Shown here: positions 32,897 through 40,095 of the stretch, in pieces | Layout: every line of letters begins with the position of its first letter | Numbering within the stretch: position 1 is the stretch's first letter | Assembly: GCA_012520055.1 (NCBI GenBank) | Contig: JAAYPA010000029.1 | Location: forward strand, 1-40,095 | Direction of reading: 5' to 3' | From: Mollicutes bacterium | GTDB taxonomy: Bacteria > Bacillota_I > Bacilli_A > RF39 > UBA660 | Length of the DNA stretch: 40,095 nt | Notes under the pieces: model-generated | The model's input: only the letters and a program-made list of their open reading frames with translations | The model's database searches: none | Told to the model about the DNA's origin: nothing | Position numbers and translations under genes: made by a program

Positions 32897-33796
32897 TCAT
32901 AACTCGTTAGGATTGTCAAAATTGTTATTATCCTCATCATTAGGAAAAATTTTTAGTGGCTCATTTGATTCTGGTTGTTCATTATTATTAACAGAGGTTT
33001 CATTTACTTTACTTTCATCAATATTTTGAATAGGTGGTGTAATATTTTTTTCTTCTTGTATTACTTCATTATTGCGAACTTCAGTATGATTCCTAGCAAA
33101 TAATTGAGGATTTTTCTTTATTTTCTCCAATGTTTCTATTATTTTTTTATTTTCTTCTTTTTCAACTACTTGTGTGATATCTTTACCAGTAATTTTTTCA
33201 GCTTTACCGGTTACTCCCAATACTTTGAATACTTTTAAAATATCATATATAATAATTCCTAAAGCAGGTAAAAGAACGATTAATAACCAACCCAACTTAG
33301 TAGCCAGCAAAAATTGTATTTGACCTAATTTCGGTATTTTTAAAATAGTTTTACCCAGTATATCTCTTTGTTGTACCGGAGAACTATCAGCACTCAAGTT
33401 ATAATCACCTTTAGTAATAAATTCTCTGGAACCATCATTTTTAATTTTTACATCTATTATACGATGAGTAATAGTCATATTTTCAATCAAAGAAGATTGT
33501 GATTTATAAGTTATTACATCTCCAATTTTTAGAGTTGTAAAATCATCTATTCGTACATTTACTATAATATCTGATCTATTTATAGCAGGAGCCATACTAC
33601 CACTGACAATTGTATATAAGGATAACTTAGGTGGCAAACCGGTTTTCTTGCTGACTATTTTAGCAGAAATAAAATAGTATATTAAAAAAGCCCCAATTAA
33701 TAGTAGGATGACAATAAATGCGGTTGAAATAAGTTTTGCAACATATTCTAAAGACTTTTTTAGGCTTTTTGTTTCATCTTTAGGGCTCTCAGGCAT
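32897..33796 (-). CDS. sipW: SipW-like ER-type signal peptidase I
   Basis: A 299-residue type I signal peptidase of the ER (SPC18/SipW) kind, with His in place of the usual bacterial catalytic Lys. Membrane segment about 22-44; catalytic Ser67 in VSGSMAP; IGDVITY; His111 in MTITHRI; late box FITKGDYNLSADSSPV; a second membrane segment at about 160-185 (ATKLGWLLIVLLPALGIIIY). A cytoplasmic, Asn/Glu-rich tail of about 100 residues is longer than in Bacillus SipW (190 residues in all). In Bacillus, SipW cleaves the fibre protein TasA and TapA. Here TasA-like genes lie directly upstream, and several more with similar leaders occur across the window. Confidence 0.88.
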   Translation of the reverse strand: MPESPKDETKSLKKSLEYVAKLISTAFIVILLLIGAFLIYYFISAKIVSKKTGLPPKLSLYTIVSGSMAPAINRSDIIVNVRIDDFTTLKIGDVITYKSQSSLIENMTITHRIIDVKIKNDGSREFITKGDYNLSADSSPVQQRDILGKTILKIPKLGQIQFLLATKLGWLLIVLLPALGIIIYDILKVFKVLGVTGKAEKITGKDITQVVEKEENKKIIETLEKIKKNPQLFARNHTEVRNNEVIQEEKNITPPIQNIDESKVNETSVNNNEQPESNEPLKIFPNDEDNNNFDNPNEL

Positions 33797-33875
33797 AATA
33801 CCACCTATTCTATTCTTCTTTTTATATTATAAGTGTTTTCATATAAAAACGCAAGAATTAGAATAATTTTTCAAA

Positions 33876-33899
33876 TAAAAAAGGATGAACTATCATCCT
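33876..33899 (-). terminator. Rho-independent terminator between TasA-like genes and sipW
   Basis: AGGATGA/TCATCCT with a 4-base loop and six T on the minus strand, 28 bases after the stop at 33928. Confidence 0.75.
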
Positions 33900-33927
33900 A
33901 ATTTTTTAATATTAATTTCTTTATACT

Positions 33928-34530
33928 TTAAGGATTGACGGTAGTAGTTGTTGTATAAACTTCGCCTACTCTTACATCAACATATCCGGCTAAAGATTTT
34001 CCTTTATCTACATCTTGATTTTCGCCGGTTTCTGGGAAAAATATATCTAGGACATAAGTATGTCTTGAGCCACTAATAACTCCGGCAAAAAAACCTGATC
34101 CTAATTCAATTGTCTTTGCTCCAGTTCCTAAATCCGTCATTTCTATTGATTGAACAATTTGACCATTTCCATCAGTATTATCGGAAGTTAGAGAATACTT
34201 TAAAGCATCTACTGAAAAATTATTTGATTGAATTACTAAAGCTAAAGAATATGGCATAACGGCCGTAGTACTGTTTGTACCTGTTATTGTAAAGTCCTTA
34301 TGTATAGCTGGAGCATCCACTTCCGGTTGAATTGAACCTGCAATAGATGGACCATGCGGATCAGCATAGGCTATAGTAAGTTTACCAGCACCAACCGTAA
34401 TAGTTGTTCCTTCTTCCGTTCCGGTTATATTGGCAGTAAAGTATGCAAACGTTGCACCGATTACCGCTACTAATAAAGTGGCAACACCAATTACCGTAAG
34501 TAATAATGTATTTGTCCTATTTCCACTCAT
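33928..34530 (-). CDS. TasA/camelysin-like SipW substrate
   Basis: A 200-residue exported protein. Leader: NTLLLTVIGVATLLVAVIGA then TFAYFTA, the typical SipW-type end. The mature part is a TasA/CalY-like beta domain: GTTITVGAGKLTIAYADP, PAIHKDFTITGTNSTT, LALVIQSNNFSVDALKY, GAKTIELGSGFF, TYVLDIFFPETGENQDVDKG. It ends with a short Thr-rich tail. No M73 protease-specific motif is evident to me, so fibre or matrix subunit is more likely than a protease. AAAGGAGG site before ATG 34530; preceded 27 bases upstream by a paralogue and followed by the SipW gene. Confidence 0.85.
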   Translation of the reverse strand: MSGNRTNTLLLTVIGVATLLVAVIGATFAYFTANITGTEEGTTITVGAGKLTIAYADPHGPSIAGSIQPEVDAPAIHKDFTITGTNSTTAVMPYSLALVIQSNNFSVDALKYSLTSDNTDGNGQIVQSIEMTDLGTGAKTIELGSGFFAGVISGSRHTYVLDIFFPETGENQDVDKGKSLAGYVDVRVGEVYTTTTTVNP

Positions 34531-34557
34531 TTGAAATTTCCTCCTTTATTTATAAAA

Positions 34558-35166
34558 TTATTGAACTGTAGTTGTATGTTCCATTTCCCCACTAGTTATA
34601 ACATCTATTGAAATACGAGCCAATAAACTTTTTTCTTGGCTAGCATTTTGTGGTTGTCCAGTTTCAGGAAAATATATATCTAAATAATAAATATGTGATT
34701 GTTCACCATTAGTCGGTCCATTAAATATTCCTGTACCTAAATCTGCTGTTACACCTGTCGCAGGAACGTTTGCTAAAGAAACAGCATTTAGTTTTGTACC
34801 ATTAGATGATGAAGTAGGATCAATGGTAAGAGAATATTTTAAGTGGCCTGGATAAAAAGTATTTTCAGTAACTACCAAACCTACTGTATAATATATATTA
34901 GCATCTCCTCCAGAAGTACCTTTAATAGTAAACTTTTTTTGTCCCCAAGATTCCTCTCTCGGCCAAATATTTGGTTCTACTATTACTGAGTCACTTCCTT
35001 CATATACCGTACCAATATTAGCTGCAGTAACAGTAAATGCTTGTTGTTGCTCATTGGTTGATAAAATTGCTGTGAAGTATGCAAAAGTTGCACCAATTAC
35101 AGCTATAAGTAAAGTTGCTATTCCAATTATAGTTAATAATATTGTGTTCCCTTTCCCGTCGTTCAT
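34558..35166 (-). CDS. TasA/camelysin-like SipW substrate, first gene of the pair
   Basis: A 202-residue paralogue of the next gene, with the same leader design (NTILLTIIGIATLLIAVIGA, TFAYFTA) and a diverged beta domain: QQAFTVTAANIGTVYEGSD, KKFTIKGTSGGDANIYYTVG, YYLDIYFPETGQPQNASQEK. Leader residues are far more alike between the two than the mature parts, as expected after an old duplication. AAAGGAGG site and a clear promoter precede ATG 35166, so both genes form a two-gene transcription unit. Probable fibre or matrix subunit. Confidence 0.85.
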   Translation of the reverse strand: MNDGKGNTILLTIIGIATLLIAVIGATFAYFTAILSTNEQQQAFTVTAANIGTVYEGSDSVIVEPNIWPREESWGQKKFTIKGTSGGDANIYYTVGLVVTENTFYPGHLKYSLTIDPTSSSNGTKLNAVSLANVPATGVTADLGTGIFNGPTNGEQSHIYYLDIYFPETGQPQNASQEKSLLARISIDVITSGEMEHTTTVQ

Positions 35167-35189
35167 TGATATCCTCCTTTACTATATTA

Positions 35190-35218
35190 ATAATAGCATT
35201 TAGAAATAATAAAATCAA
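35190..35218 (-). promoter_or_regulatory. SigA-type promoter for the TasA-like gene pair
   Basis: Minus strand TTGATT (35218-35213), 17 bases, TATTAT (35195-35190) with TGC extension. Confidence 0.65.
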
Positions 35219-35472
35219 TCTATTTTGCGTTATTTTGCATTTTTTTAACTGATGATTTATTATTCTCTACTAAGTATTATAAGGCTATTTTATTAATTTA
35301 TACTTGAGTAATAAAATTTTATTAATAATATTACTCATTAAAGATATTTCATGGATATGTATCAGGTATAGGATAATAAAATATAAACGCTCTTTTGTAT
35401 AGATTTACTCTCCTACCTTAGCATTCTTATTATACGTTAATCTCCATTTAATGATTATCTTCATAGATAATC
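35219..35472. other. Intergenic region upstream of the TasA-like genes
   Basis: The gap 35167-35472 holds the promoter above and, at 35453-35472, a hairpin after the methyltransferase stop (GATTATCT/AGATAATC, 4-base loop) without a T run. No ORF with a ribosome site is seen in the rest, which is AT-rich and has room for regulator sites; none could be recognised. Confidence 0.5.
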
Positions 35473-36348
35473 TTAATCATTAGCCTGCCATCTTCCGTAA
35501 ATACCGCAAGGTAATACTAAATTATTATTTTGAATTGGTAAACCTACTTCACCTGCTTCAACGGTGCCATTAGGATATACCGGTAGGATAGTCGTTTTTA
35601 AAATATTTTCGAGTACTGTACTAGAAATACCAGTAGTATAAGAATTTACTGAAAAGAATAGGGGGTTATCACTTAATATTGTTAAACAAGCTTTAATAAG
35701 ATGATAAATGTTGTCTTCAAATTTCCACACTTCTCCGTTAGGCCCTCTTCCATAAGAAGGAGGGTCCATAATTATTGCATCATATTTATGACCTCGTCTT
35801 GATTCTCTTTCAACAAATTTTAAACAATCATCAACAATAAATCTGATGCGATTATTTTCTAAATTAGATAATTTCATATTTTCTTTAGCCCATTCGACCA
35901 TTCCCTTAGCCGCATCTACATGCACCACTTCAACTGCTCCGGCATAAGAACAAGCTATAGTAGCAGCTCCGGTATAAGCAAATAAATTTAATACTTTAAT
36001 ATCTCGATTACTTTTTTTTATTTTATCAATCATAAAATCCCAATTAACTGCTTGTTCAGGAAATAAACCTGTATGTTTAAAGTTAGTAGGTGAAACTTTA
36101 AATGATAATTCTTTATAAGAAACTGTCCAGTATTCCGGTAATTTCTTTTTAAATTCCCAGTGACCTCCCCCTTTATCACTACGATAATAATGACCATTGG
36201 GATTATTCCATAAATCACTATCAGTATTAACTGGCCAAATAGCTTGAGGATCTGGTCTTCTTAATATTACTCCATTCCAATATTCTAATTTTTCCCCATT
36301 ACCAGCATCTAGGCATATATAATCTTTCCAATCATTACTTAGTTTCAT
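35473..36348 (-). CDS. Class I SAM-dependent methyltransferase (RlmI/RlmK-like)
   Basis: A 291-residue protein from ATG 36348, with AGGACG at good distance; an upstream reading to 36417 would add an unlikely hydrophobic leader. It is of the SAM methyltransferase group related to 23S rRNA cytosine methyltransferase RlmI: DAGNGEKLEYWNGVILRRPD near the N-terminus, LNLFAYTGAATIACSYAGA (SAM motif I), VVHVDAAKGMVEWAKEN (motif II) and AIIMDPPSYGRGPNGEVWKF (DPPS motif IV). The PUA domain of RlmI is missing. The target is probably rRNA but is not fixed by sequence. Confidence 0.82.
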   Translation of the reverse strand: MKLSNDWKDYICLDAGNGEKLEYWNGVILRRPDPQAIWPVNTDSDLWNNPNGHYYRSDKGGGHWEFKKKLPEYWTVSYKELSFKVSPTNFKHTGLFPEQAVNWDFMIDKIKKSNRDIKVLNLFAYTGAATIACSYAGAVEVVHVDAAKGMVEWAKENMKLSNLENNRIRFIVDDCLKFVERESRRGHKYDAIIMDPPSYGRGPNGEVWKFEDNIYHLIKACLTILSDNPLFFSVNSYTTGISSTVLENILKTTILPVYPNGTVEAGEVGLPIQNNNLVLPCGIYGRWQAND

Positions 36349-36395
36349 GTAATCACGTCCTAATAATATTATAACAGAAAAATATATTAAAAAAA

Positions 36396-36424
36396 CAAAT
36401 AAAAAAAGAGTTGACAAACTCTTT
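36396..36424 (-). terminator. Rho-independent terminator after the YebC-family gene
   Basis: AAAGAGTT/AACTCTTT with 4-base loop (36405-36424), directly after the stop codon, then seven T on the minus strand. Confidence 0.75.
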
Positions 36425-37143
36425 TAATCCCTTTTAATGTTATGATAAATGGCTGCTACATCGTCTATTTCATCAAGAAGATTATACAATCTTTCAAAAT
36501 GTTCTAAATCTTCACCGGTTAAAATTATTTCATCTTTAGCAAAGTAACCTATTTCATCATAAGTATACTCAATATTAGGAATAATACTTTCTAAAACATT
36601 TTTGATCTTATTAATATCGGCTGGTTTAGCTGAAATAGTGATTTCTCCATTTTCTGATTCAAAATCAACTAAGTCAATTCCTTCATTAAGTATAGCCTCA
36701 AAGATTTCCTCTTCTTTATCACTTTTGAAAGATATAACAGCTAAATAATCATAATTATAAGCAACACTGTTAGTAACTCCCAATGATTTATTAACTTTAT
36801 TAAATGCTGCTCTTATATATCCAACTGTTCTATTTACGTTATCAGTTAAACATTTAATAATAAAAGTACTGGCACCAGGACCAAAACCTTCATAAATTAC
36901 CTCTTGATATTCATCAGCATTTACGCCTTTAGCCTTATCGATAGCTCTACTAATAATATCATTCGGTACTTGATTTTTTCTGGCTTTTTCAATAATTCTT
37001 TTTAAAGAAATATTAGAATCCGGGTCAGGTGATCCCTTCTTAGCTGCTAAATAAATTTCTTTAAAAAATGTTGTGTATATTTTCCCTTTGGCAGCCCCAG
37101 TTTTTTGGATACTAGCTGCTCTAACTGAATATGCTCTTCCCAT
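36424..37143 (-). CDS. YebC/TACO1-family protein
   Basis: A 239-residue member of the YebC family, known as transcription regulators (PmpR) and, more recently, as ribosome-associated factors that help translate proline-rich stretches. Family marks: KGKIYTTFFKEIYLAAKKG, NISLKRIIEKARKNQVPND, IDKAKGVNADEYQEVIYEGF, GPGASTFIIKCLTDNVNRT and the late SIIPNIEYTYDEI. The N-terminus MGRAYSVRAASIQKTGAAK departs from the standard GHSKWANIKHRK and is nearer the YeeN subgroup. AAAGGAAA site before ATG 37143. Confidence 0.9.
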   Translation of the reverse strand: MGRAYSVRAASIQKTGAAKGKIYTTFFKEIYLAAKKGSPDPDSNISLKRIIEKARKNQVPNDIISRAIDKAKGVNADEYQEVIYEGFGPGASTFIIKCLTDNVNRTVGYIRAAFNKVNKSLGVTNSVAYNYDYLAVISFKSDKEEEIFEAILNEGIDLVDFESENGEITISAKPADINKIKNVLESIIPNIEYTYDEIGYFAKDEIILTGEDLEHFERLYNLLDEIDDVAAIYHNIKRD

Positions 37144-37186
37144 ATCTAATTTCCTTTCTTTTCTGACTTACCTATTTTAACAAATA

Positions 37187-38236
37187 TTAAAATAATTTAC
37201 AATTATTTATAAACTCTTGATATAAAGAATCTTTAACTAAATTATTTTTACGCAACTTTTTGATTTCTTTTTTAATATTATATATTTTATATTCTTCATA
37301 ATTATTTTTTTGAAGTAAATATTCTATCGTTTTAATTACCATTATTTTTGGATCATTAGTATGAAATTTTCTTTCTAAACGTGAAATTATTTCCGAATTT
37401 ATTTTTCGAATTAATCTTTTATAATACCTACTTGGCTTAGAATAAAAATAATAATCATAACCATCTAAATTTTTTACTACTTTTAAAGTATCATAATATC
37501 CCATTTTAATATGATCTATATTGGAATCTTTATCAAAAATAATCATTGATCCTAAACTTTTTTTAGGTGCTATTTCAATAACTTCAGTTTCTTCGTATAA
37601 TTTTGGTTTCTTTCTACCTATTCCTTTAATTCTGATAGCATATATTTTTTTGCATCCTTGTCTTTCCAAAAAAGGAACAGGAAGAATACTATAAAAACCA
37701 CCATCTAAATAATAATTATCATCAATAATTTTTTTAAAAGAAAAAATTGGCAGATAACAAGAAGCTAAAATATATTCAGAAAGTTTTCCTTCTGGTATAT
37801 CATCGATAGTTAGTTCTATTGGAGTAAATCCCTTTACTTTAACTGTTACCAAACCGTATTTAATTTTACTATTACGGACTTTTTTTTCATTAATATTTTC
37901 TTTTATGGACTTTAATAATAAAGTTGTATCAATACCTTTATTTTTTAAAATTAATTTCAAATTTGTTAAACCTAATTTAAAATCTTCCAAATGAATATTT
38001 TTAGATTTTATTTTAGATACTAAATCACTGTTAATACCTAAAATTTCCGTAGTGGTATTAATCCATAAATCAATCATTTTATCCAAATCCCCTTGGACTA
38101 TTAATGCGGCATTCAAAGCTCCGATTGAAGTTCCCGCAATCATTTTTGGTTTAATACCACATTCTTTAAGAGCTAAGTAAGCACCGGCTTGGTAAGCGCC
38201 TCTTGCTCCCCCACCTTCAAGAGCAATTCCTATCAT
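37187..38236 (-). CDS. Patatin-like phospholipase (RssA/YlbK type)
   Basis: A 349-residue serine acylhydrolase. The oxyanion loop is EGGGARGAYQAG (residues 7-18), the nucleophile is Ser37 in AGTSIGALNAAL, and the dyad Asp is in YLDGGFYSILPV. The catalytic domain ends at about 230; the C-terminal 110 residues are basic and Lys/Tyr-rich with no known domain. Probably hydrolyses membrane phospholipid acyl chains on the cytoplasmic face; no signal peptide. GGTGAT ribosome site; directly follows the ZIP gene without gap, so the two are probably co-transcribed. Confidence 0.87.
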   Translation of the reverse strand: MIGIALEGGGARGAYQAGAYLALKECGIKPKMIAGTSIGALNAALIVQGDLDKMIDLWINTTTEILGINSDLVSKIKSKNIHLEDFKLGLTNLKLILKNKGIDTTLLLKSIKENINEKKVRNSKIKYGLVTVKVKGFTPIELTIDDIPEGKLSEYILASCYLPIFSFKKIIDDNYYLDGGFYSILPVPFLERQGCKKIYAIRIKGIGRKKPKLYEETEVIEIAPKKSLGSMIIFDKDSNIDHIKMGYYDTLKVVKNLDGYDYYFYSKPSRYYKRLIRKINSEIISRLERKFHTNDPKIMVIKTIEYLLQKNNYEEYKIYNIKKEIKKLRKNNLVKDSLYQEFINNCKLF

Positions 38237-38974
38237 TTATATCACCAACCCTAATAACATAATCAAAATACCCGTTAAAATACCATAAATAGCATACTTA
38301 TTAAAGTTTTCCTTTAATTCATTAATTAATTCAAAACAAATAATATAAAATATCATACCAATAGTAATACTTAATAAAGTACCTAAGAAGAAATCTGAAA
38401 GCATATCTTTAAAAATAAAAACTAATATACCTCCTATTAAAGTAGATAATGTTAATAATCCTAAATTTATCCACAGCTTCTTTTTATTATCTTTAAGTAA
38501 AGCTGTTATTTTAATACCAAAAGGGATATTATGTAAAGCTACTCCTAAAGCATAAATAATTCCTGATTTAAAGCTTGATTCAGCAATTGCACCAATACCA
38601 ATACCTTCTACAATATTATGAATAATAATCGCAATTGATGTCATAACCCCAATATGAGTTAAATGATCATGATCATCTTTTTCAGTATGATCATGATGAT
38701 GAGGAACTAATTTTTCAAGTATTAATAATAACGCTATACCAACTAAAATTCCTCCCCCAATGGCTAAAAATTTATAATCAGGAAAAAGTTCAAAACATTC
38801 CGGTAAAATATCTAAAATTACTAATAATATTAATACGACAAAACTTATTCCCAAGCTAAAACTTATTAAATTCTTTTTATTGTTTACAAATAAAGAAATT
38901 AAGGCTCCAGCTAAAAAAAACAAACCCACTAACAAAGTAATTAATAAGCTTTGCACATATATCACCACTAACAT
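38237..38974 (-). CDS. ZIP-family metal transporter, divergent
   Basis: A protein of up to 245 residues with about eight hydrophobic segments. A His/Asp-rich loop between TM3 and TM4 (HHHDHTEKDDHDH) is typical of zinc-sensing loops in ZIP proteins. TM4 has IHNIVEGIGIG with the metal residues kept; TM5 reads LHNIPFGIKI, where the usual Glu of HN(x)PEG is Phe. ATG 38974 has no ribosome site; GTG 38956 has GGTGAT at the right distance and may be the true start, giving 239 residues. Import of zinc or a related metal is likely, though the changed site could alter selectivity or direction. Confidence 0.8.
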   Translation of the reverse strand: MLVVIYVQSLLITLLVGLFFLAGALISLFVNNKKNLISFSLGISFVVLILLVILDILPECFELFPDYKFLAIGGGILVGIALLLILEKLVPHHHDHTEKDDHDHLTHIGVMTSIAIIIHNIVEGIGIGAIAESSFKSGIIYALGVALHNIPFGIKITALLKDNKKKLWINLGLLTLSTLIGGILVFIFKDMLSDFFLGTLLSITIGMIFYIICFELINELKENFNKYAIYGILTGILIMLLGLVI

Positions 38975-38988
38975 TTTAAACCACTAAT

Positions 38989-39014
38989 CAAAAAAAAGCT
39001 AGTAGAACTAGCTT
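38989..39014 (-). terminator. Rho-independent terminator after the surface protein gene at 39026
   Basis: AAGCTAGT/ACTAGCTT with 3-base loop (38996-39014), then seven to eight T on the minus strand. Confidence 0.8.
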
Positions 39015-39025
39015 AAGAAATTTTC

Positions 39026-40095
39026 TTATTCTGTTACTCGGTAAGGATTCGTTAGTGTTCCTTCTCCGGTTACGATTATATCAGCTTTTAAATTAATGAC
39101 CGGACGTAAACTATCATATTCTACTGTCCTTGTAACACTAGTACCAGAGATGTTAGCATGATAATCTATAGCCCATATAGTTGCTTCTTTATCAATATCA
39201 AAAAATGCATAAGGGGACATTGTATAATATGGGAAAAATACAAATAAATAGTTGTTAACATTTTGAGTCCCATAAATTAAACCGGCTATCATTGCCTCAT
39301 CAATAGTAATTAATCCAACCGGATATGTTAATGCTCCGTTTCCTTTAATTGTGTCTATGGTAGTAAAACGGTCATTTTTTAAGGCACATTTTAAAGTAGG
39401 GTTTTTCTCGGTGTATATTCTAAATCTGGGAGCATAACTAGAGTAAAATTGCCCATAACCCAGTGATTCAATTTCATCACCGCTAATTTCTTCAGCAAAT
39501 TGACGATCATTACAAAAAATATTATCAGCTATTTTATTTTCAAATAGTTGACCAGATATATTTTCTTCATACCACAAATCTAATTGCACTTTAGCATCAC
39601 TATCTGTTTGATTATAATTTGCAGCTGCCGGTATAGAACCATTTCTTTGGGTAGAAGCAACTCCTTTTGGACCACCATACATATAGCCAACATATTTGTT
39701 ATCATTAAAAACACTTGAATATGTGTAAAATCCTATTACAGTTTCAGGCCCTATGTCATTCATAGTACCATTTTGATCAAAATCTTCTTCAGTACCATTG
39801 TATATTATTCTAATTGATCCATCTCCATTAATACGTAAGATTTTCCATTGAAATCCACCAAATATTAGATTGTTTTTTAGGATATTTTTATTACCTCGAT
39901 AATAATAGCTAGTTCCATATTCATCTTCCATAGCATAAATTCCGGTGTCGCTTTCCGTAGATATCGATGAAAAATTAGGATTTCCTTTTGATATTATTGC
40001 CGAAGTACCATCTTCTTGCCATAATATTGCATTTCTAAGTGTTAAAGGTACCGGATTATATCTCAAATTAGCTGTCATCGTAATCTTGGCACTAA
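39026..40095 (-). CDS. Surface protein with the novel C-domain, 5' end outside window
   Basis: The frame is open at the right edge (SAKIT before the first internal Met at 40078), so this is the C-terminal 356 residues of a longer protein. By comparison with 24818-26344, the missing part should be a SipW leader and TasA-like domain. The C-domain is complete: LRNAILWQEDG linker, TSYYYRGNKNILKNN, FGGFQWKILRINGDGSIR, NKYVGYMYGG, NIFCNDRQFAEE, LKCALKNDRFT, LTYPVGLITIDEA, YYTMSPYAF, LRPVINLKADIIVTGEGT. This supports a family of at least four members in the window. Function unknown; surface location inferred. Confidence 0.8.
   Translation of the reverse strand, partial: SAKITMTANLRYNPVPLTLRNAILWQEDGTSAIISKGNPNFSSISTESDTGIYAMEDEYGTSYYYRGNKNILKNNLIFGGFQWKILRINGDGSIRIIYNGTEEDFDQNGTMNDIGPETVIGFYTYSSVFNDNKYVGYMYGGPKGVASTQRNGSIPAAANYNQTDSDAKVQLDLWYEENISGQLFENKIADNIFCNDRQFAEEISGDEIESLGYGQFYSSYAPRFRIYTEKNPTLKCALKNDRFTTIDTIKGNGALTYPVGLITIDEAMIAGLIYGTQNVNNYLFVFFPYYTMSPYAFFDIDKEATIWAIDYHANISGTSVTRTVEYDSLRPVINLKADIIVTGEGTLTNPYRVTE

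Noticed and set aside
36030-36218. Minus-strand ORF of 62 codons within the methyltransferase gene
   Set aside because: Other frame of a firmly identified gene; no ribosome site.

Overview
The window is from a low-GC, endospore-type Bacillota genome that uses the standard bacterial code (UGA is a normal stop, for example at the end of spoVAE). AT-rich DNA, strong AGGAGG/AGGTGAT ribosome sites, sporulation genes (sigF, spoIIAA, spoVAC-VAD-VAE, spmA-spmB, a DacF/DacB-type carboxypeptidase), RNase J and CdaA/CdaR all fit. The style suggests a gut Bacilli or Erysipelotrichia-like lineage, but I cannot place it more closely. No rRNA, tRNA, CRISPR array or riboswitch was found.

Layout. 1-566: start of a SipW-type secreted protein, cut by the window edge. 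640-3372: one sporulation operon on the minus strand, spoIIAA-sigF-spoVAC-spoVAD-spoVAE, behind a promoter carrying an exact Spo0A box. spoIIAB is missing, and SpoIIAA has lost the serine that SpoIIAB phosphorylates. 3658-8217: RNase J, a ZIP transporter, and a membrane-bound XRE regulator divergent from a small SHOCT protein, with three phased half-sites between them. 8217-9549: a decayed IS3-family element with very long terminal inverted repeats. 9551-13251: housekeeping genes (endonuclease IV-like, flavodoxin, rRNA methyltransferase, pseudouridine synthase). 13281-15418: dac-spmA-spmB. 15474-17873: prepilin peptidase and a PilC/GspF protein. 18211-24694: phosphohexomutase, ferritin-like protein, GpmI, a pseudopilin, and CdaR/CdaA for c-di-AMP.

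24818-35166 is the most distinctive part: a cell-surface island. It holds a SipW-like ER-type signal peptidase, short TasA/camelysin-like proteins with the characteristic SipW-type leader, larger proteins that join that leader domain to a C-terminal domain I do not recognise, a tandem copy broken by an internal deletion, InlB-type repeats on a Thr-rich stalk, a DUF3048 protein, several one-pass anchored proteins and a tiny cysteine-rich ORF. The same C-terminal domain returns at 39026-40095 and, on a different membrane anchor, at 29400-30491. 35473-38974 holds a methyltransferase, a YebC-family protein, a patatin and a second ZIP protein.

How it fits together (inference): SipW would process the TasA-like proteins for export to the surface or a matrix; PilD would process the pseudopilin. 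The sporulation genes imply a Spo0A-controlled spore programme with a rewired sigma-F switch. The strongest leads for new biology are the SpoIIAB-less spoIIA operon, the shared surface domain with its broken tandem copy, the phased operator of the membrane-bound regulator, and the cysteine-rich small ORF.
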